In this document: positions 41,787-50,522 of the stretch, piece after piece
How the letters are laid out: the number at the start of each line of letters is the position of its first letter
Position numbering within the stretch: the first letter of the stretch is position 1
NCBI GenBank assembly: GCA_041741415.1
Contig: JBGSKC010000006.1
Span: 1 to 64,000 of the forward strand
Source of the DNA: JANQTF01 sp041741415
GTDB taxonomy: Bacteria > Bacteroidota > Bacteroidia > J057
Direction of reading: 5' to 3'
DNA: 64,000 nt
Notes under the pieces: generated by a model
Seen by the model: only the letters and a program-made list of their open reading frames with translations
What the model was told of the DNA's origin: nothing
Databases searched by the model: none
Position numbers and translations under genes: made by a program

Positions 41787-42908
41787 ATGGTCGAGCGACT
41801 GAAATCGTATTTGCGCAAGCACTTTCCCTTCGTATCGGCCCTGGCAACGCCACCAGCGAAGGCGCCGCTCCCGAAGACGGAGAAAGCAAGCCTGCCCGCC
41901 AGCATGAAAATCGTTCTGCTGGCTCTCAGGTTATTGCCCTGGTTGTGCGGCATGGTTTTTCTTCTGTCCTTCTTTCCTCCCTTTGATACCCCTTTTCAAA
42001 CCCGGATCACCTGGTTGGGAATGGATCTTCCGCTTGACTTCGAAGGCTTGCTTCGCACAGTCGCTGTTTCCGGCTTGATTGGCTACGGGACCAACTACAT
42101 TGCCATTCACATGCTGTTCCGGCCTTTGGTGCGGAGGCCGATCTGGGGCCAGGGGTTGATTCCGGCTCAGCGGGACCGGATCATTCTGCGTTTGGCCCAT
42201 GGAATGCATACCCATGTGCTCAGCCAGGAGCTTATCAGAAAGCGGGTGGAGGAAACAGGCCTTGTGAAGCGGGTAAACGACCTGGTGGCCGACGGTACCA
42301 TTGGGTTGCTGCGCGACGAGGAGTTTCGCCGTGAAATAAAAGATGCCTTCCTTCAAGCTCTGGAGGCCTATGCCGCCCGGGAAGAGGTGAAAACAGAGAT
42401 AAAGTCCATCATTGATAAAAAGCTGGAAGGCCAGATGGACAAGGGAATCAGGAAACTGGTGCTTCAAACTTACAAACGCTACAACCGCGAGGAATATGAA
42501 GCGGCGCTTGATCAGCTCATCGGAGAGATTCCCGAACTGGGCGCTCAGGTGCTCGCCCGGTCGGAAGCACAGCTCGACCGCCTGGCAGCCTGGATCCGGA
42601 AAGGAAAGAGCCAGGGGGCAGAGCGTATCATGGAGGTGTTTGTCAAACTGCTCAACAGCATCGACATCACCGACCTGCTGGCCAAGCAAATGAGCTACCT
42701 CGACGAGCGAAAACTGGAGCGGATGGTGTGGGAAGCCACGAACGAGCAGTTGGTGTATATTCAAAACCTCGGCACCTTTCTCGGAATACTTGGAGGCCTG
42801 CTCATATGGGCACCCTTGCTCACCCTCGGGTTCTTTGCCATTATATTTGCCCTGTTGTTTGGGCTGGATGTTCTTCTGTTTCGCCTACAAAATCACCCCC
42901 GATCTTGA
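41787..42908 (+). CDS. DUF445-family membrane protein
   Basis: A 373-residue protein with membrane helices near residues 40-60 and 88-105, a long helical soluble region (about 125-335) and a C-terminal hydrophobic pair (LGTFLGILGGLLIWAPLLTLGFFAIIFALLFGLDVLLF). IGYGTNYIAIHMLFRPLVRRPIWGQGLIPAQRDRI is the diagnostic DUF445/YheB block. The function is unknown. ATG 41787 is preferred over the longer frame inside the previous gene. The stop overlaps the bshC start. Confidence 0.9.
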   Translation: MVERLKSYLRKHFPFVSALATPPAKAPLPKTEKASLPASMKIVLLALRLLPWLCGMVFLLSFFPPFDTPFQTRITWLGMDLPLDFEGLLRTVAVSGLIGYGTNYIAIHMLFRPLVRRPIWGQGLIPAQRDRIILRLAHGMHTHVLSQELIRKRVEETGLVKRVNDLVADGTIGLLRDEEFRREIKDAFLQALEAYAAREEVKTEIKSIIDKKLEGQMDKGIRKLVLQTYKRYNREEYEAALDQLIGEIPELGAQVLARSEAQLDRLAAWIRKGKSQGAERIMEVFVKLLNSIDITDLLAKQMSYLDERKLERMVWEATNEQLVYIQNLGTFLGILGGLLIWAPLLTLGFFAIIFALLFGLDVLLFRLQNHPRS

Positions 42909-44467
42909 CAACGTTTACCCGCAACATTCGAAAGGATTATTTGGCGCAATTGCCTGAATTTCAGCCATTTTACCAGTTTTCACCGGTTCAGCCCAACTTT
43001 CAGGGCATTGCGGAAGCCAAAGCCGCACAGATTCTGGACAGGGTTTTGCTGGCAGAGGTGATTCGGGGGCAATACATTCGTCAGGGCTTGATTCCAGGCG
43101 ACCGCGTTGAACAAAACCTGGAGCGCCTCGCCCAACCAGGCTCGTTTACCATTACCACGGGGCACCAGTTGGTGCTGTTTGGAGGGCCAATGTTCACTGT
43201 GTACAAGGTCCTTTCCACCATCCTCCTGGCAGAGCGGCTTACCAGCCAGGGAATGAACGTGCTGCCTGTTTTTTGGATCCACACCGAGGATCACGACTTC
43301 GAGGAGATCAACCACTATTTCCAGGACTTTTTTACCAAAAAAACCTACCCTGGAGAGTTTCGGTCCATGGTTGGAAGCCATGTCCTGGAGCCATCTATTG
43401 AAGCTTTGCGGCCAGAATCTTTTCCTGAGGCCCTGGCCCGATGTTATGCGCCAGGTGTGTCCATGCGGGATGCTTTCCGGGCCTTTGCCCACGAGCTGTT
43501 TGGTCGTTTTGGTTTGCTAATTCTGGATGCAGATGACACTCGCCTGAAATCAGCATTTATCCCCCTGATGCTGCGGGAGGTGGAGGAACAGATGGCCTTT
43601 AAAGCCGTTTCGGCGACCTCGGCGGCCATGGCAGAAGCAGGGTACCCCGCCCAGATTCACCCCAGGGAGGTGAACCTGTTTTACCTGGATGAGGAAGGCA
43701 GAAACCGGATTTCACCTGTGGGAGAAGGGTTTGAGGCTGTTGACCGCGATCTTCGCTGGACCCGGGAGGAATTGCTGGAACTCATTTGCAATAACCCGGA
43801 GCGACTCAGTCCGAATGTGTGCCTGAGACCTTTGTACCAGGAAGTGATTCTGCCCAACCTCTGCTATGTGGGCGGCTGGGGCGAATTAAGCTATTGGTTC
43901 CAGCTCAAAGGGCTGTTTGAAACAGCCGGAATTCCATTCCCCCTCCTGCTCCCCAGAATATCAGGAACCATATTTTCCGCGCAGCAAGCCAGCCAGTGGC
44001 AGGAGCTTGGCTTTGCTTTGGATGACATTCACAAGCCTGTCCATCAGTTGTTTGAAGAATACCTTCCACAGGTTTGGGACCGGTCGGAGATGGAGGCATT
44101 TCAGGTCCGGATCCTTTCTTTAATGGATGCATTGGAGGGATATATTAAGGAGGATGTGTCCGAAACCTTGTCGCGCTCCGCTGATGCCCTCGGCACCAAG
44201 ACCCGGCATTTTCTGGATAACCTGGCGAAGAAGGCTGGTAAAATCAAGCGGCAGCAACACAGCGAGCCATTTGCCCACATCGGGCAATTGAAGCGTTCTG
44301 TGGAACCTGATGGAATGGTGCAGGAAAGAGTCCTTTCGCTGGCGAGCTTTGCAAGTCTGCTTCCCCCTGAAGCGGTGATCAACTATCTGTATGAACAAAG
44401 CGACCCGCTGGATTTTCGGGGGCAACATTGGGTACTTCCTTTGGAGGAGTCGTTTGGAAATGGGTGA
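42905..44467 (+). CDS. bshC: Bacillithiol biosynthesis cysteine-adding enzyme BshC
   Basis: A 520-residue protein that joins cysteine to GlcN-malate in the last step of bacillithiol synthesis. Diagnostic stretches include TITTGHQLVLFGGPMFTVYKVLSTI, VFWIHTEDHDFEEINH, QIHPREVNLFYLDEEGR and CYVGGWGELSYWFQLKGLFE. The start is taken as TTG at 42905, overlapping the DUF445 stop as TTGA. No ATG lies in the correct N-terminal region, and the frame upstream runs inside DUF445. Other bacillithiol genes (bshA, bshB) are not in the window. Confidence 0.94.
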   Translation: MTTFTRNIRKDYLAQLPEFQPFYQFSPVQPNFQGIAEAKAAQILDRVLLAEVIRGQYIRQGLIPGDRVEQNLERLAQPGSFTITTGHQLVLFGGPMFTVYKVLSTILLAERLTSQGMNVLPVFWIHTEDHDFEEINHYFQDFFTKKTYPGEFRSMVGSHVLEPSIEALRPESFPEALARCYAPGVSMRDAFRAFAHELFGRFGLLILDADDTRLKSAFIPLMLREVEEQMAFKAVSATSAAMAEAGYPAQIHPREVNLFYLDEEGRNRISPVGEGFEAVDRDLRWTREELLELICNNPERLSPNVCLRPLYQEVILPNLCYVGGWGELSYWFQLKGLFETAGIPFPLLLPRISGTIFSAQQASQWQELGFALDDIHKPVHQLFEEYLPQVWDRSEMEAFQVRILSLMDALEGYIKEDVSETLSRSADALGTKTRHFLDNLAKKAGKIKRQQHSEPFAHIGQLKRSVEPDGMVQERVLSLASFASLLPPEAVINYLYEQSDPLDFRGQHWVLPLEESFGNG

Positions 44468-44542
44468 AAACTTCCGGAAATTTCTCCGTACAATCTGCCG
44501 GGGCGTTTGAATCCATTCGCACCCAGATTCACGACTGAACTT

Positions 44543-45259
44543 ATGGCCGAAGAACGATACAGAAGAAGATCCAGCATTGCTGAAGAGTTTGACACCTCTC
44601 TCATGTATGATGATGTGGAGAAAATCCGCGTGCTGGAAGAAGAGGAGGAAAAAGACCAGAACGGCAAGTTGGGGGCTGCTGGCATGATGGCCCTCATTGC
44701 GGGGGCCGGGCTTTTGGCGGCAACGTTGTTCAGTGAAATTGGCTTTGTAAAAAGCCTGTTTGATGCAATCACGGTGGTGCTGCCGATTCTCGGATTTGGC
44801 GCACTTGGCTATGGCGTGCTAAAAACCACCCAACTGGCCTTCCGCCAGAAAGAGCTGAACTTCCCTGCTCTGAACGTGTATCGCAAAACCCGGCCAGCAA
44901 ACGCCTCCAGCGAGGAGAAGTCCGGGCAGTCGGGCAGCTACCGAAACCGGACCTCAGACAGAGACCGGTACCGGTACCAGCGGCGAACAACCACTTACGA
45001 TTCCCAAGCTGCCTCCCAGCGGAAATCACTTCGAAGAAGTCGCACAGACCGCGTCTTTTCAGGCGTTGCGGGTGGTATCGCCGAATACACCGGCATTTCT
45101 TCCGCTCTTATTCGCTTCGCCTTCATTTTCAGCATCATCCCCACTTCAGGGATGTCCATTTTTCTTTACCTCCTCTTCTCCATCGTGCTTCCGGCTAATT
45201 ACGCCAAGCTGGAGCAGGAGACGCCCTACGGTGAAGGCAATGCAGAAAGAACCAACTAA
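44543..45259 (+). CDS. PspC-domain membrane protein
   Basis: A 238-residue protein with an acidic N-terminal helix (VEKIRVLEEEEEKDQ), two membrane helices (about 45-100), an Arg/Tyr-rich linker (DRDRYRYQRRTTTYD), and a C-terminal PspC domain RRSRTDRVFSGVAGGIAEYTG with a closing transmembrane hairpin. PspC domains occur in envelope-stress proteins; the fusion partner here is uncharacterised. ATG 44543 is preferred to TTG 44507. The last 20 bp overlap the start of the next gene. Confidence 0.88.
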   Translation: MAEERYRRRSSIAEEFDTSLMYDDVEKIRVLEEEEEKDQNGKLGAAGMMALIAGAGLLAATLFSEIGFVKSLFDAITVVLPILGFGALGYGVLKTTQLAFRQKELNFPALNVYRKTRPANASSEEKSGQSGSYRNRTSDRDRYRYQRRTTTYDSQAASQRKSLRRSRTDRVFSGVAGGIAEYTGISSALIRFAFIFSIIPTSGMSIFLYLLFSIVLPANYAKLEQETPYGEGNAERTN

Positions 45260-46088
45260 TGCAGCATGGACAAGGGCCGCATTTTTCTGGCCCTTGTTTG
45301 TTTTTGTGCTCGTCAGTTGCCAGGATGAGCTAAAAACCTGCACCCGCCATGGCAAAGAGGGCAACCTGGAATTTATCGTCCCTTGCGACAATCAGGGGCG
45401 ATACCAGGGCGAGTACCTTGAATACCACAAAAGCGGAAAGCTCTGGAAGCGGTCATGGTATGTAGACGGACTGGAAGAAGACACCACCCGGTTATACTTT
45501 TACAAAACAGGCAAGGTGCTTCGTGAGGTCCCGATGAAGGCAGGGAAGGAACATGGCCTGCGCCGCACCTTTCGGGAAGATGGCACGCTTGAGGAGGCAG
45601 TTACTTTTGAAGAAGGCCTCAAGCAAGGAGCTTTCACCCGATTTCACGCCAATGGTGTGCCCGCAGAAGTGCTTACTTATGAGCAGAACGAAGCTACCGG
45701 CCCATATTTTCTGATTTCTCAGGACAGTGTAGTGATTGTAAGCGGGGAATTTTACCGGGGAGCTAAGTTTGGCAAATGGAGCCATCATGATTACGATGGT
45801 ACCTTGCTAGCCATTTTCTCCTACTACAACGGCCAAAAGCAGGGTGGTTTTACCGTTTTTCAACCAGATGGCATGCCTTATCTCAGTGGCGATTTTGCCA
45901 GAGACCTCCTTCACGGACAATTAAACTACTACGACGAAGAGGGCAGCATTGTCAGATCGGAATCGTGGGTGAAAGGCGACCCTGCTAAGCCCTCGACAGC
46001 CAAGGGCCTCGTGGATGGAAAAGCCATTTTGCCATTGCCAGACAGCCGGCGAGTTTACATCATGCAGGACACGGTTTGGATTCAATGA
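45240..46088 (+). CDS. YwqK-like (MORN-repeat) lipoprotein
   Basis: A 282-residue lipoprotein (FVFVLVSCQDE lipobox) with about eight YwqK/MORN-2 type repeats, e.g. GEYLEYHKSGKLWKRSWY, RLYFYKTGKVLREVPMKAGKEHGL, RRTFREDGTLEEAVTFEEGLKQG and FTVFQPDGMPYLSGDFARDLLHG. Each repeat has a Gly-start beta hairpin. These are binding scaffolds at the envelope; despite the database name YwqK antitoxin there is no toxin partner here. ATG 45240 overlaps the end of the PspC gene, implying coupling. Confidence 0.87.
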   Translation: MQKEPTNAAWTRAAFFWPLFVFVLVSCQDELKTCTRHGKEGNLEFIVPCDNQGRYQGEYLEYHKSGKLWKRSWYVDGLEEDTTRLYFYKTGKVLREVPMKAGKEHGLRRTFREDGTLEEAVTFEEGLKQGAFTRFHANGVPAEVLTYEQNEATGPYFLISQDSVVIVSGEFYRGAKFGKWSHHDYDGTLLAIFSYYNGQKQGGFTVFQPDGMPYLSGDFARDLLHGQLNYYDEEGSIVRSESWVKGDPAKPSTAKGLVDGKAILPLPDSRRVYIMQDTVWIQ

Positions 46089-46133
46089 CGAATTTCCATT
46101 TTTTGCCTTCATGAAAGCTCAAAAGCAGGTACC

Positions 46134-46352
46134 ATGCCGGTGTATTATTTGATGAAGGTGAAAGGGAAGGCCAAGATCCCTGATTATATACAGCTTCGCG
46201 ATGAGGCGCTTACCCTGATTGGCTATTTCCGGCCGGGCAGAAAGGAGCGGCTGGACAAAGTGATCCCGGATGAGGCCCATGCGGCCCGCATTCAGGATTT
46301 GATTGAGGAGATGAAAGAATATGGGAAAATGGTTAGAGTAGAATTATCCTGA
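46134..46352 (+). CDS. Small conserved-looking protein upstream of ftsE
   Basis: A 72-residue protein with no signal peptide or metal motif: an N-terminal beta strand (MPVYYLMKVKGKAKI), a helix (YIQLRDEALTLIGYFRP), a charged turn and a C-terminal amphipathic helix (AARIQDLIEEMKEYGKMVRVELS). It is 45 bp after the YwqK-like gene and 4 bp before the ftsE start, so it is almost certainly cotranscribed with ftsE. Family not recognised. Confidence 0.75.
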   Translation: MPVYYLMKVKGKAKIPDYIQLRDEALTLIGYFRPGRKERLDKVIPDEAHAARIQDLIEEMKEYGKMVRVELS

Positions 46353-46356
46353 TTTT

Positions 46357-47073
46357 ATGCAGCAGATTCAGCAACCCGTTGCCCTTCAATTTTCTGAGGT
46401 TTCCTGCTCCATCGGCGGAAACCCGTTGCTGAGCCTGGTGAGTTTTTCTATTCATCAGGGCGAATTTGTGTATTTGGTGGGGAAAACGGGTTCGGGCAAA
46501 AGCTCTCTGCTCCGCCTGATATACGCCGACCTGGCCCTCGGCAACGGGCAGATCACACTTGGAAGTACAGCGGTGGCAGGCCTGGAAAGAAAGCAAATTC
46601 CGGTGTTGCGGAGACAACTCGGCATCGTGTTTCAGGATTTTCAATTGTTGCCCGACCGCACAGTTGCCCAGAACCTGCTGTTTGCTATGCGGGCTACAGG
46701 CTGGAAGGAGCGCCCGGCAATGGAGGCCAGGCTGAATGAGCTAATGGTGGAATTTGGCCTGAAGGGCAAGGAACGGCAGTTTCCCTACCAGCTGTCAGGC
46801 GGGGAGCAGCAGTTGGTGAGCATTGCCCGGGCTTTGGTCAATGACCCTTTGCTGCTCTTGGCTGATGAGCCAACCGGCAACCTTGACCCTTCAGCGACAA
46901 AGGTGGTGATGCAAGCCTTGCGCAAGGTGGTTGGCAAGGGCACTACGGTGCTGATGGCCACCCATGAATATGGCCTGCTCCGGGATTACCCGGGAAAAGT
47001 GCTGTGGCTCAAAGAGGGATCCGTACAGGAATTCGTGACCTCATCAGGGTTTCTGGAAGTCTATTCCGGATGA
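46357..47073 (+). CDS. ftsE: Cell-division ABC ATPase FtsE
   Basis: A 238-residue ABC ATPase with Walker A GKTGSGKSS, Q-loop FQDFQLLPDRTV, signature LSGGEQQ, Walker B LLLLADEPTGNLDP and the switch ATHEYG. The N-terminal GKTGSGKSSLLRLIY and QDFQLLPDRT are those of FtsE rather than LolD or MacB. FtsE pairs with the permease FtsX to activate peptidoglycan hydrolysis at the septum. No ftsX lies beside it here; the MacB-type permease at 21439 is too large to be FtsX. It ends the ftsY-ftsE run. Confidence 0.9.
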   Translation: MQQIQQPVALQFSEVSCSIGGNPLLSLVSFSIHQGEFVYLVGKTGSGKSSLLRLIYADLALGNGQITLGSTAVAGLERKQIPVLRRQLGIVFQDFQLLPDRTVAQNLLFAMRATGWKERPAMEARLNELMVEFGLKGKERQFPYQLSGGEQQLVSIARALVNDPLLLLADEPTGNLDPSATKVVMQALRKVVGKGTTVLMATHEYGLLRDYPGKVLWLKEGSVQEFVTSSGFLEVYSG

Positions 47074-47090
47074 TGTGGCTTTTTTACGAT

Positions 47091-47123
47091 TTATCGAAAA
47101 AGAAGATTATCGATTTTCGATAA
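47091..47123. promoter_or_regulatory. TTATCGA inverted-repeat cluster
   Basis: TTATCGAAAA (47091) and TTTTCGATAA (47114-47123) are complementary, and TTATCGA recurs at 47107-47113 directly opposite TCGATAA (47117-47123). Three copies of one 7-mer lie in 33 bp. It sits just after ftsE with no T-run, so is more operator-like than terminator-like. Confidence 0.5.
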
Positions 47124-47145
47124 TGCCCCTGAGGTTTGAGTGAGG

Positions 47146-47185
47146 GTTTACGGATATTCCGTAAACTATTCCATTGGCTTACGGA
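47146..47185. promoter_or_regulatory. TTACGGA inverted-repeat cluster
   Basis: GTTTACGGA (47146-47154), TAT, TCCGTAAAC (47158-47166) is a perfect 9-bp palindrome, and a third TTACGGA follows at 47179-47185. It lies 80 bp upstream of the first of three paralogous genes (ATG 47266). Position and symmetry fit a regulator-binding site. Confidence 0.55.
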
Positions 47186-47265
47186 AATCAGCCAAGGAGA
47201 GGCGAAAGCCTGCGGGTAGTTTCGTGAAGGATCTCAGCAATTCTTCACATTTTATTCAACCCGTT

Positions 47266-48120
47266 ATGTGGAAGATGTATGGTCACCTCTTGCTCTTTAC
47301 CTACTTATTGGGGGTAGGATCTCCTGCTGCTGCATACAAGGGTACAACCGGTTTGGTGAAGAAGCCTGACGGTGGCATAGCTTCAGTGTTGACTGTCGGA
47401 GTGACCCCCGACTCTGCGGACAGGCGGAAGGCGGATGTGCGCTATGCGTTCAGTTCCACTGCCATTCCTGGCAAGCGTGGGTTTGTGTTGTATCAGAACA
47501 ACATGCTCCTGATGCACCGGTTTTCGGTGGGCATCACCAACAATTTGTCTGTAACAGTGGGCGGCGAGCCTTTTTCTTCCCTCAACTCTTTGCGGGAAGG
47601 CCAGCGCCAGAATCATTTTGGCCTCGTATCGCTGAAGTTGTCGGGCAGGCTGGCTAAAGGCGTGTTTGCCGGGGTGAGTATGGGGGCGAATTCGCTAGCT
47701 ATCAACACCGGTAGAATAGTATCGAATCGGGAAAATTCAGGATGGATATCTGGCAAAGGAATGCTGACGATTGGCAATGAGTTTTCCAATTTCACCGCCT
47801 CGGCAGCCTTAAACTGGAATGGCGAAGTCGTGAGGATGGCATACGGGCTTTCGGGGGCGCTACGGCTTTTCCGTGAATTCCCCTCTATCAGCATTGTTTC
47901 CGAAAACATGGCAAGTGTTGGTGAGTCAGCTGCCCAGGACGGCCTTTCTTCCCTTCAACTCATGAACACTGCCTGCGTGAGGTACGGGTTCCAACGCCTC
48001 AAAGTAGATTTTGGCCTGCTGGCCCTAACCTTTTTAAAAGCAGCGGAGACGGGAACTTTCCCAGGCAAGTGGCATCTGACGATTCCGTTGCCTTACGCCG
48101 GGTTGTCATGGGCAATTTGA
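47266..48120 (+). CDS. Exported protein of a tandem paralogous family, copy 1
   Basis: A 284-residue exported protein with signal peptide MWKMYGHLLLFTYLLGVGSPAAA. It shares an ordered set of motifs with the next two genes: RYAFSSTAIPGKRGF then YQNNMLL, VGITNNLSVTVGGEP, GMLTIGNEFSNFTASAAL and ISIVSENMAS, ending TIPLPYAGLSWAI. Alternating hydrophobic beta segments and the aromatic-rich end suggest an outer-membrane or surface beta-structure. It is the most diverged of the three. No named family is recognised. Inverted repeats lie upstream. Confidence 0.78.
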   Translation: MWKMYGHLLLFTYLLGVGSPAAAYKGTTGLVKKPDGGIASVLTVGVTPDSADRRKADVRYAFSSTAIPGKRGFVLYQNNMLLMHRFSVGITNNLSVTVGGEPFSSLNSLREGQRQNHFGLVSLKLSGRLAKGVFAGVSMGANSLAINTGRIVSNRENSGWISGKGMLTIGNEFSNFTASAALNWNGEVVRMAYGLSGALRLFREFPSISIVSENMASVGESAAQDGLSSLQLMNTACVRYGFQRLKVDFGLLALTFLKAAETGTFPGKWHLTIPLPYAGLSWAI

Positions 48121-48183
48121 TTGTATTCGCCCAATCCTAGCTTAAACCAACATTCTTGTTTCCCAACCTTCAATTTTGACATC

Positions 48184-48978
48184 ATGAACTTTGTGTTCGT
48201 TCGATTTATCATGCTGACCTTGTTGCTGGTCTTATCCATCCCATTCACCCTCACCGCCCAAGTCATTGAGGTTGTGGAGGAAGAGGGCAGGGACGACAAA
48301 TCCAGCTTTGACCATTCCACGAGGTACTTGTTTGCCCCTTCTGCCATTCCTCTGAAGAAGGGTGAAGGATATTACCAGAACGTGATGATTGGCCTGAACA
48401 GCGTCAACGTCGGCATAACGGATAACATCGCAGTGGCAGGAGGGGTGGAAATGATCACACTGCTGCTTTCCCTGGACCTGGAAGAGCCAATCGTATTAGG
48501 CTTTGTAAATGCAAAATATGCCTGCCAGGTTGCAGAACATGTACACGTTGGAGGAGGACTGCTTATAAATGGTGTGATTTCCTCGGGGGCACTTTTTAAT
48601 GAGAATGTCGCCAATGCAACTGCATATGGAATGGTGACCCTTGGCAATGAAAACACGCATTTCACTGCTTCTTTGGGCGCGAGAATGAATAACACCGGGG
48701 AGTTTGGATCTCCTGTAGGGGCGTTCAGCGCTGCTCACAGGATTTCCAACAGGGTAGGGCTGGTAACGGAAAACTGGCTGATTTGGGACAACAGGGGTAG
48801 TTTTTCAACCCTGCCAGCCGTGCATGCAGGCGCCTTGAGGTTTTTCTCAGACTTTATCGTGGTTGATATGGGCGTCTTTTTCTTCGGGGCTCATTTCGAT
48901 GGTGATAATGCCACCTTGCTCAACGGATTAAGCGATTTCATCCCGCTTCCCTACCTGGGATGTTCCATAGAGTTCTGA
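48184..48978 (+). CDS. Exported protein of a tandem paralogous family, copy 2
   Basis: A 264-residue protein, signal peptide MNFVFVRFIMLTLLLVLSIPFTLTAQ, then STRYLFAPSAIPLKKGEGYYQN, VGITDNIAVAGGVEM, GMVTLGNENTHFTASLG, RVGLVTENWLIW and a terminal SDFIPLPYLGCSIEF. Its core is the same as that of copies 1 and 3; with copy 3 it shares the exact decapeptide YLFAPSAIPL. ATG 48184 is chosen over a TTG at 48121. Function unknown; a beta-rich outer-membrane protein is likely. Confidence 0.8.
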   Translation: MNFVFVRFIMLTLLLVLSIPFTLTAQVIEVVEEEGRDDKSSFDHSTRYLFAPSAIPLKKGEGYYQNVMIGLNSVNVGITDNIAVAGGVEMITLLLSLDLEEPIVLGFVNAKYACQVAEHVHVGGGLLINGVISSGALFNENVANATAYGMVTLGNENTHFTASLGARMNNTGEFGSPVGAFSAAHRISNRVGLVTENWLIWDNRGSFSTLPAVHAGALRFFSDFIVVDMGVFFFGAHFDGDNATLLNGLSDFIPLPYLGCSIEF

Positions 48979-49010
48979 ACCAATCCTTTTGCTTTTGTCT
49001 GCCTGCTTCC

Positions 49011-49034
49011 TTCCATCCCTGCACGCCACAACCA
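49011..49034 (+). repeat. 24-bp direct repeat, copy A
   Basis: TTCCATCCCTGCACGCCACA plus ACCA, 33 bp after the stop of paralogue 2. It is identical to 50523-50546, which lies about 95 bp after the stop of paralogue 3. Confidence 0.85.
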
Positions 49035-49122
49035 ACAATTATCAACACAAAGGCAGACAAGCCGGGGCCGTTCAGAGCGCTGCTTCTGATCATCTGATGT
49101 TCCTTCTCCAATCTTTGTTTAT

Positions 49123-50427
49123 ATGAACCTGACCTGCCAAAACCAGACCTTGTTATCAACAACAGGCTCTCCGGGGAGCATTCGCTTCTGCGGTCTCCTG
49201 ATCCTGTTGCTCTGCCTGAAGGGGACTTTGTATGCCCAGTTTCCCGTATCACTGCATCCGCTGCTGGGGTCTTCTATCGACGCACAGGAAGCGGAACGGG
49301 TAGCACTCGGGCTGGCTCTTCCCCTTTTCCACGAGCAGGAGTTTGACTCTCTCCGGATGCTATGGATACCAGGCCAGGAGGAGACGCTACTACATGTTTT
49401 CCAGCACGGGTCTGGCGAACCCGAAGTCAGTATTTTGACAGAAAGCCAGGTGAGCCAGCTGCGCAGGCATGTTCACCGTCATTTGAAAGGGCTTCGGGAC
49501 TGGTTTGTGCTGAAGGAGACCCTGGTGCAGAGCTCCCCCATACCGCTGAAGGTGGTGCGGGTTGGGGGAGCGGTCCTGCATGGCGAAGTTCTCGAGATAG
49601 ACAATCACGACATCCTGCTAAGAACGGACGATGAGGTTTATGAGCTCGGCTGGGTGGAGATTGAGGAGTTGAAGGTGATTCAACAAAAAGTTCCGGGATA
49701 CTCCGAAATGCTGGCAGCAACCAGCCTGCGCATTTCAGCGGCAAAGCTGCCGCGCGCCCCTTACCGGAACACGCATTCCACCCATTACCTGTTTGCCCCT
49801 TCTGCCATACCCCTGCATGCGGGAAATGGCTATTACCGCAATCCTATGCTCATCATGAGCTCCGGAACTGTTGGCCTCACTAACCATATCTCTGTTTCCG
49901 GTGGGGCAGCAATATTGTCTTCCCTGATGGCGACGCTGTCAGGGGAGCCTTCGTTCCTGGGGTATGCGAGCCTGAAAGCCGGAGTGCAGGTGGCGAATCA
50001 GATATATGTAGGAGGAGGTATTATGGCCGGACGGTTTGCTCCCTCCTGGTCTTCTTTTCAAGCAAATACCCTATACGGCATGGTCACATTCGGGAACCCG
50101 CGCAGCCATTTTACCAGCTCATGGAGCTTATTGGCCATCAACGGGAAACTGTCAAGGCGGCCTCTTATGATGTTTTCCGGATATCAGCGGATAGGCAAAA
50201 ACGTTGGCCTTGTTTCAGAAAACTGGGTCTTGACAACCGTTGAGACCTCTCTTTCCTACACGGCAGGGCTTTGTTCTATTGCCCTGAGGGTTACCAACAA
50301 AAGGACTTCGCTGGATTTTGGCTGTTTTTCAGTAGCGAATCATGTGAACTTCTACGACAATAGAAAAAGCTCTTTCGAATTGAATTTCGGCATTCTCCCA
50401 TTCTTCGGATTCTCAATCGTAGTTTGA
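49123..50427 (+). CDS. Exported protein of a tandem paralogous family, copy 3, with extra N-terminal domain
   Basis: A 434-residue protein. A signal segment (about 25-42, FCGLLILLLCLKGTLYAQ) precedes an added ~170-residue region that includes a small beta module GGAVLHGEVLEIDNHDILLRTDDEVYELGWVEIEEL, a pattern frequent in Bacteroidota envelope proteins. The family core follows: HYLFAPSAIPLHAGNGYYRN, VGLTNHISVSGG, GMVTFGNPRSHFTSSWS, NVGLVSENWVLT and a terminal GILPFFGFSIVV. It is the longest of the three copies. Function unknown. Confidence 0.8.
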   Translation: MNLTCQNQTLLSTTGSPGSIRFCGLLILLLCLKGTLYAQFPVSLHPLLGSSIDAQEAERVALGLALPLFHEQEFDSLRMLWIPGQEETLLHVFQHGSGEPEVSILTESQVSQLRRHVHRHLKGLRDWFVLKETLVQSSPIPLKVVRVGGAVLHGEVLEIDNHDILLRTDDEVYELGWVEIEELKVIQQKVPGYSEMLAATSLRISAAKLPRAPYRNTHSTHYLFAPSAIPLHAGNGYYRNPMLIMSSGTVGLTNHISVSGGAAILSSLMATLSGEPSFLGYASLKAGVQVANQIYVGGGIMAGRFAPSWSSFQANTLYGMVTFGNPRSHFTSSWSLLAINGKLSRRPLMMFSGYQRIGKNVGLVSENWVLTTVETSLSYTAGLCSIALRVTNKRTSLDFGCFSVANHVNFYDNRKSSFELNFGILPFFGFSIVV

Positions 50428-50522
50428 TGCGCCCGCCTTGTCTGTCTTCCACACCTTGACTCCTTTGCCGTGTACTCAACTGCATGGGAACCCGGCAGTC
50501 ACGGTTACATTCTCCCCACATT

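Noticed and set aside
41931..42764. 277-residue leftward ORF
   Set aside because: Antisense to the DUF445 gene; low-complexity His/Gln/Pro composition typical of shadow frames.
45240..46088. Toxin-antitoxin system suggested by the YwqK antitoxin family name
   Set aside because: The protein is a signal-peptide-bearing repeat lipoprotein within a housekeeping run and there is no toxin gene beside it.
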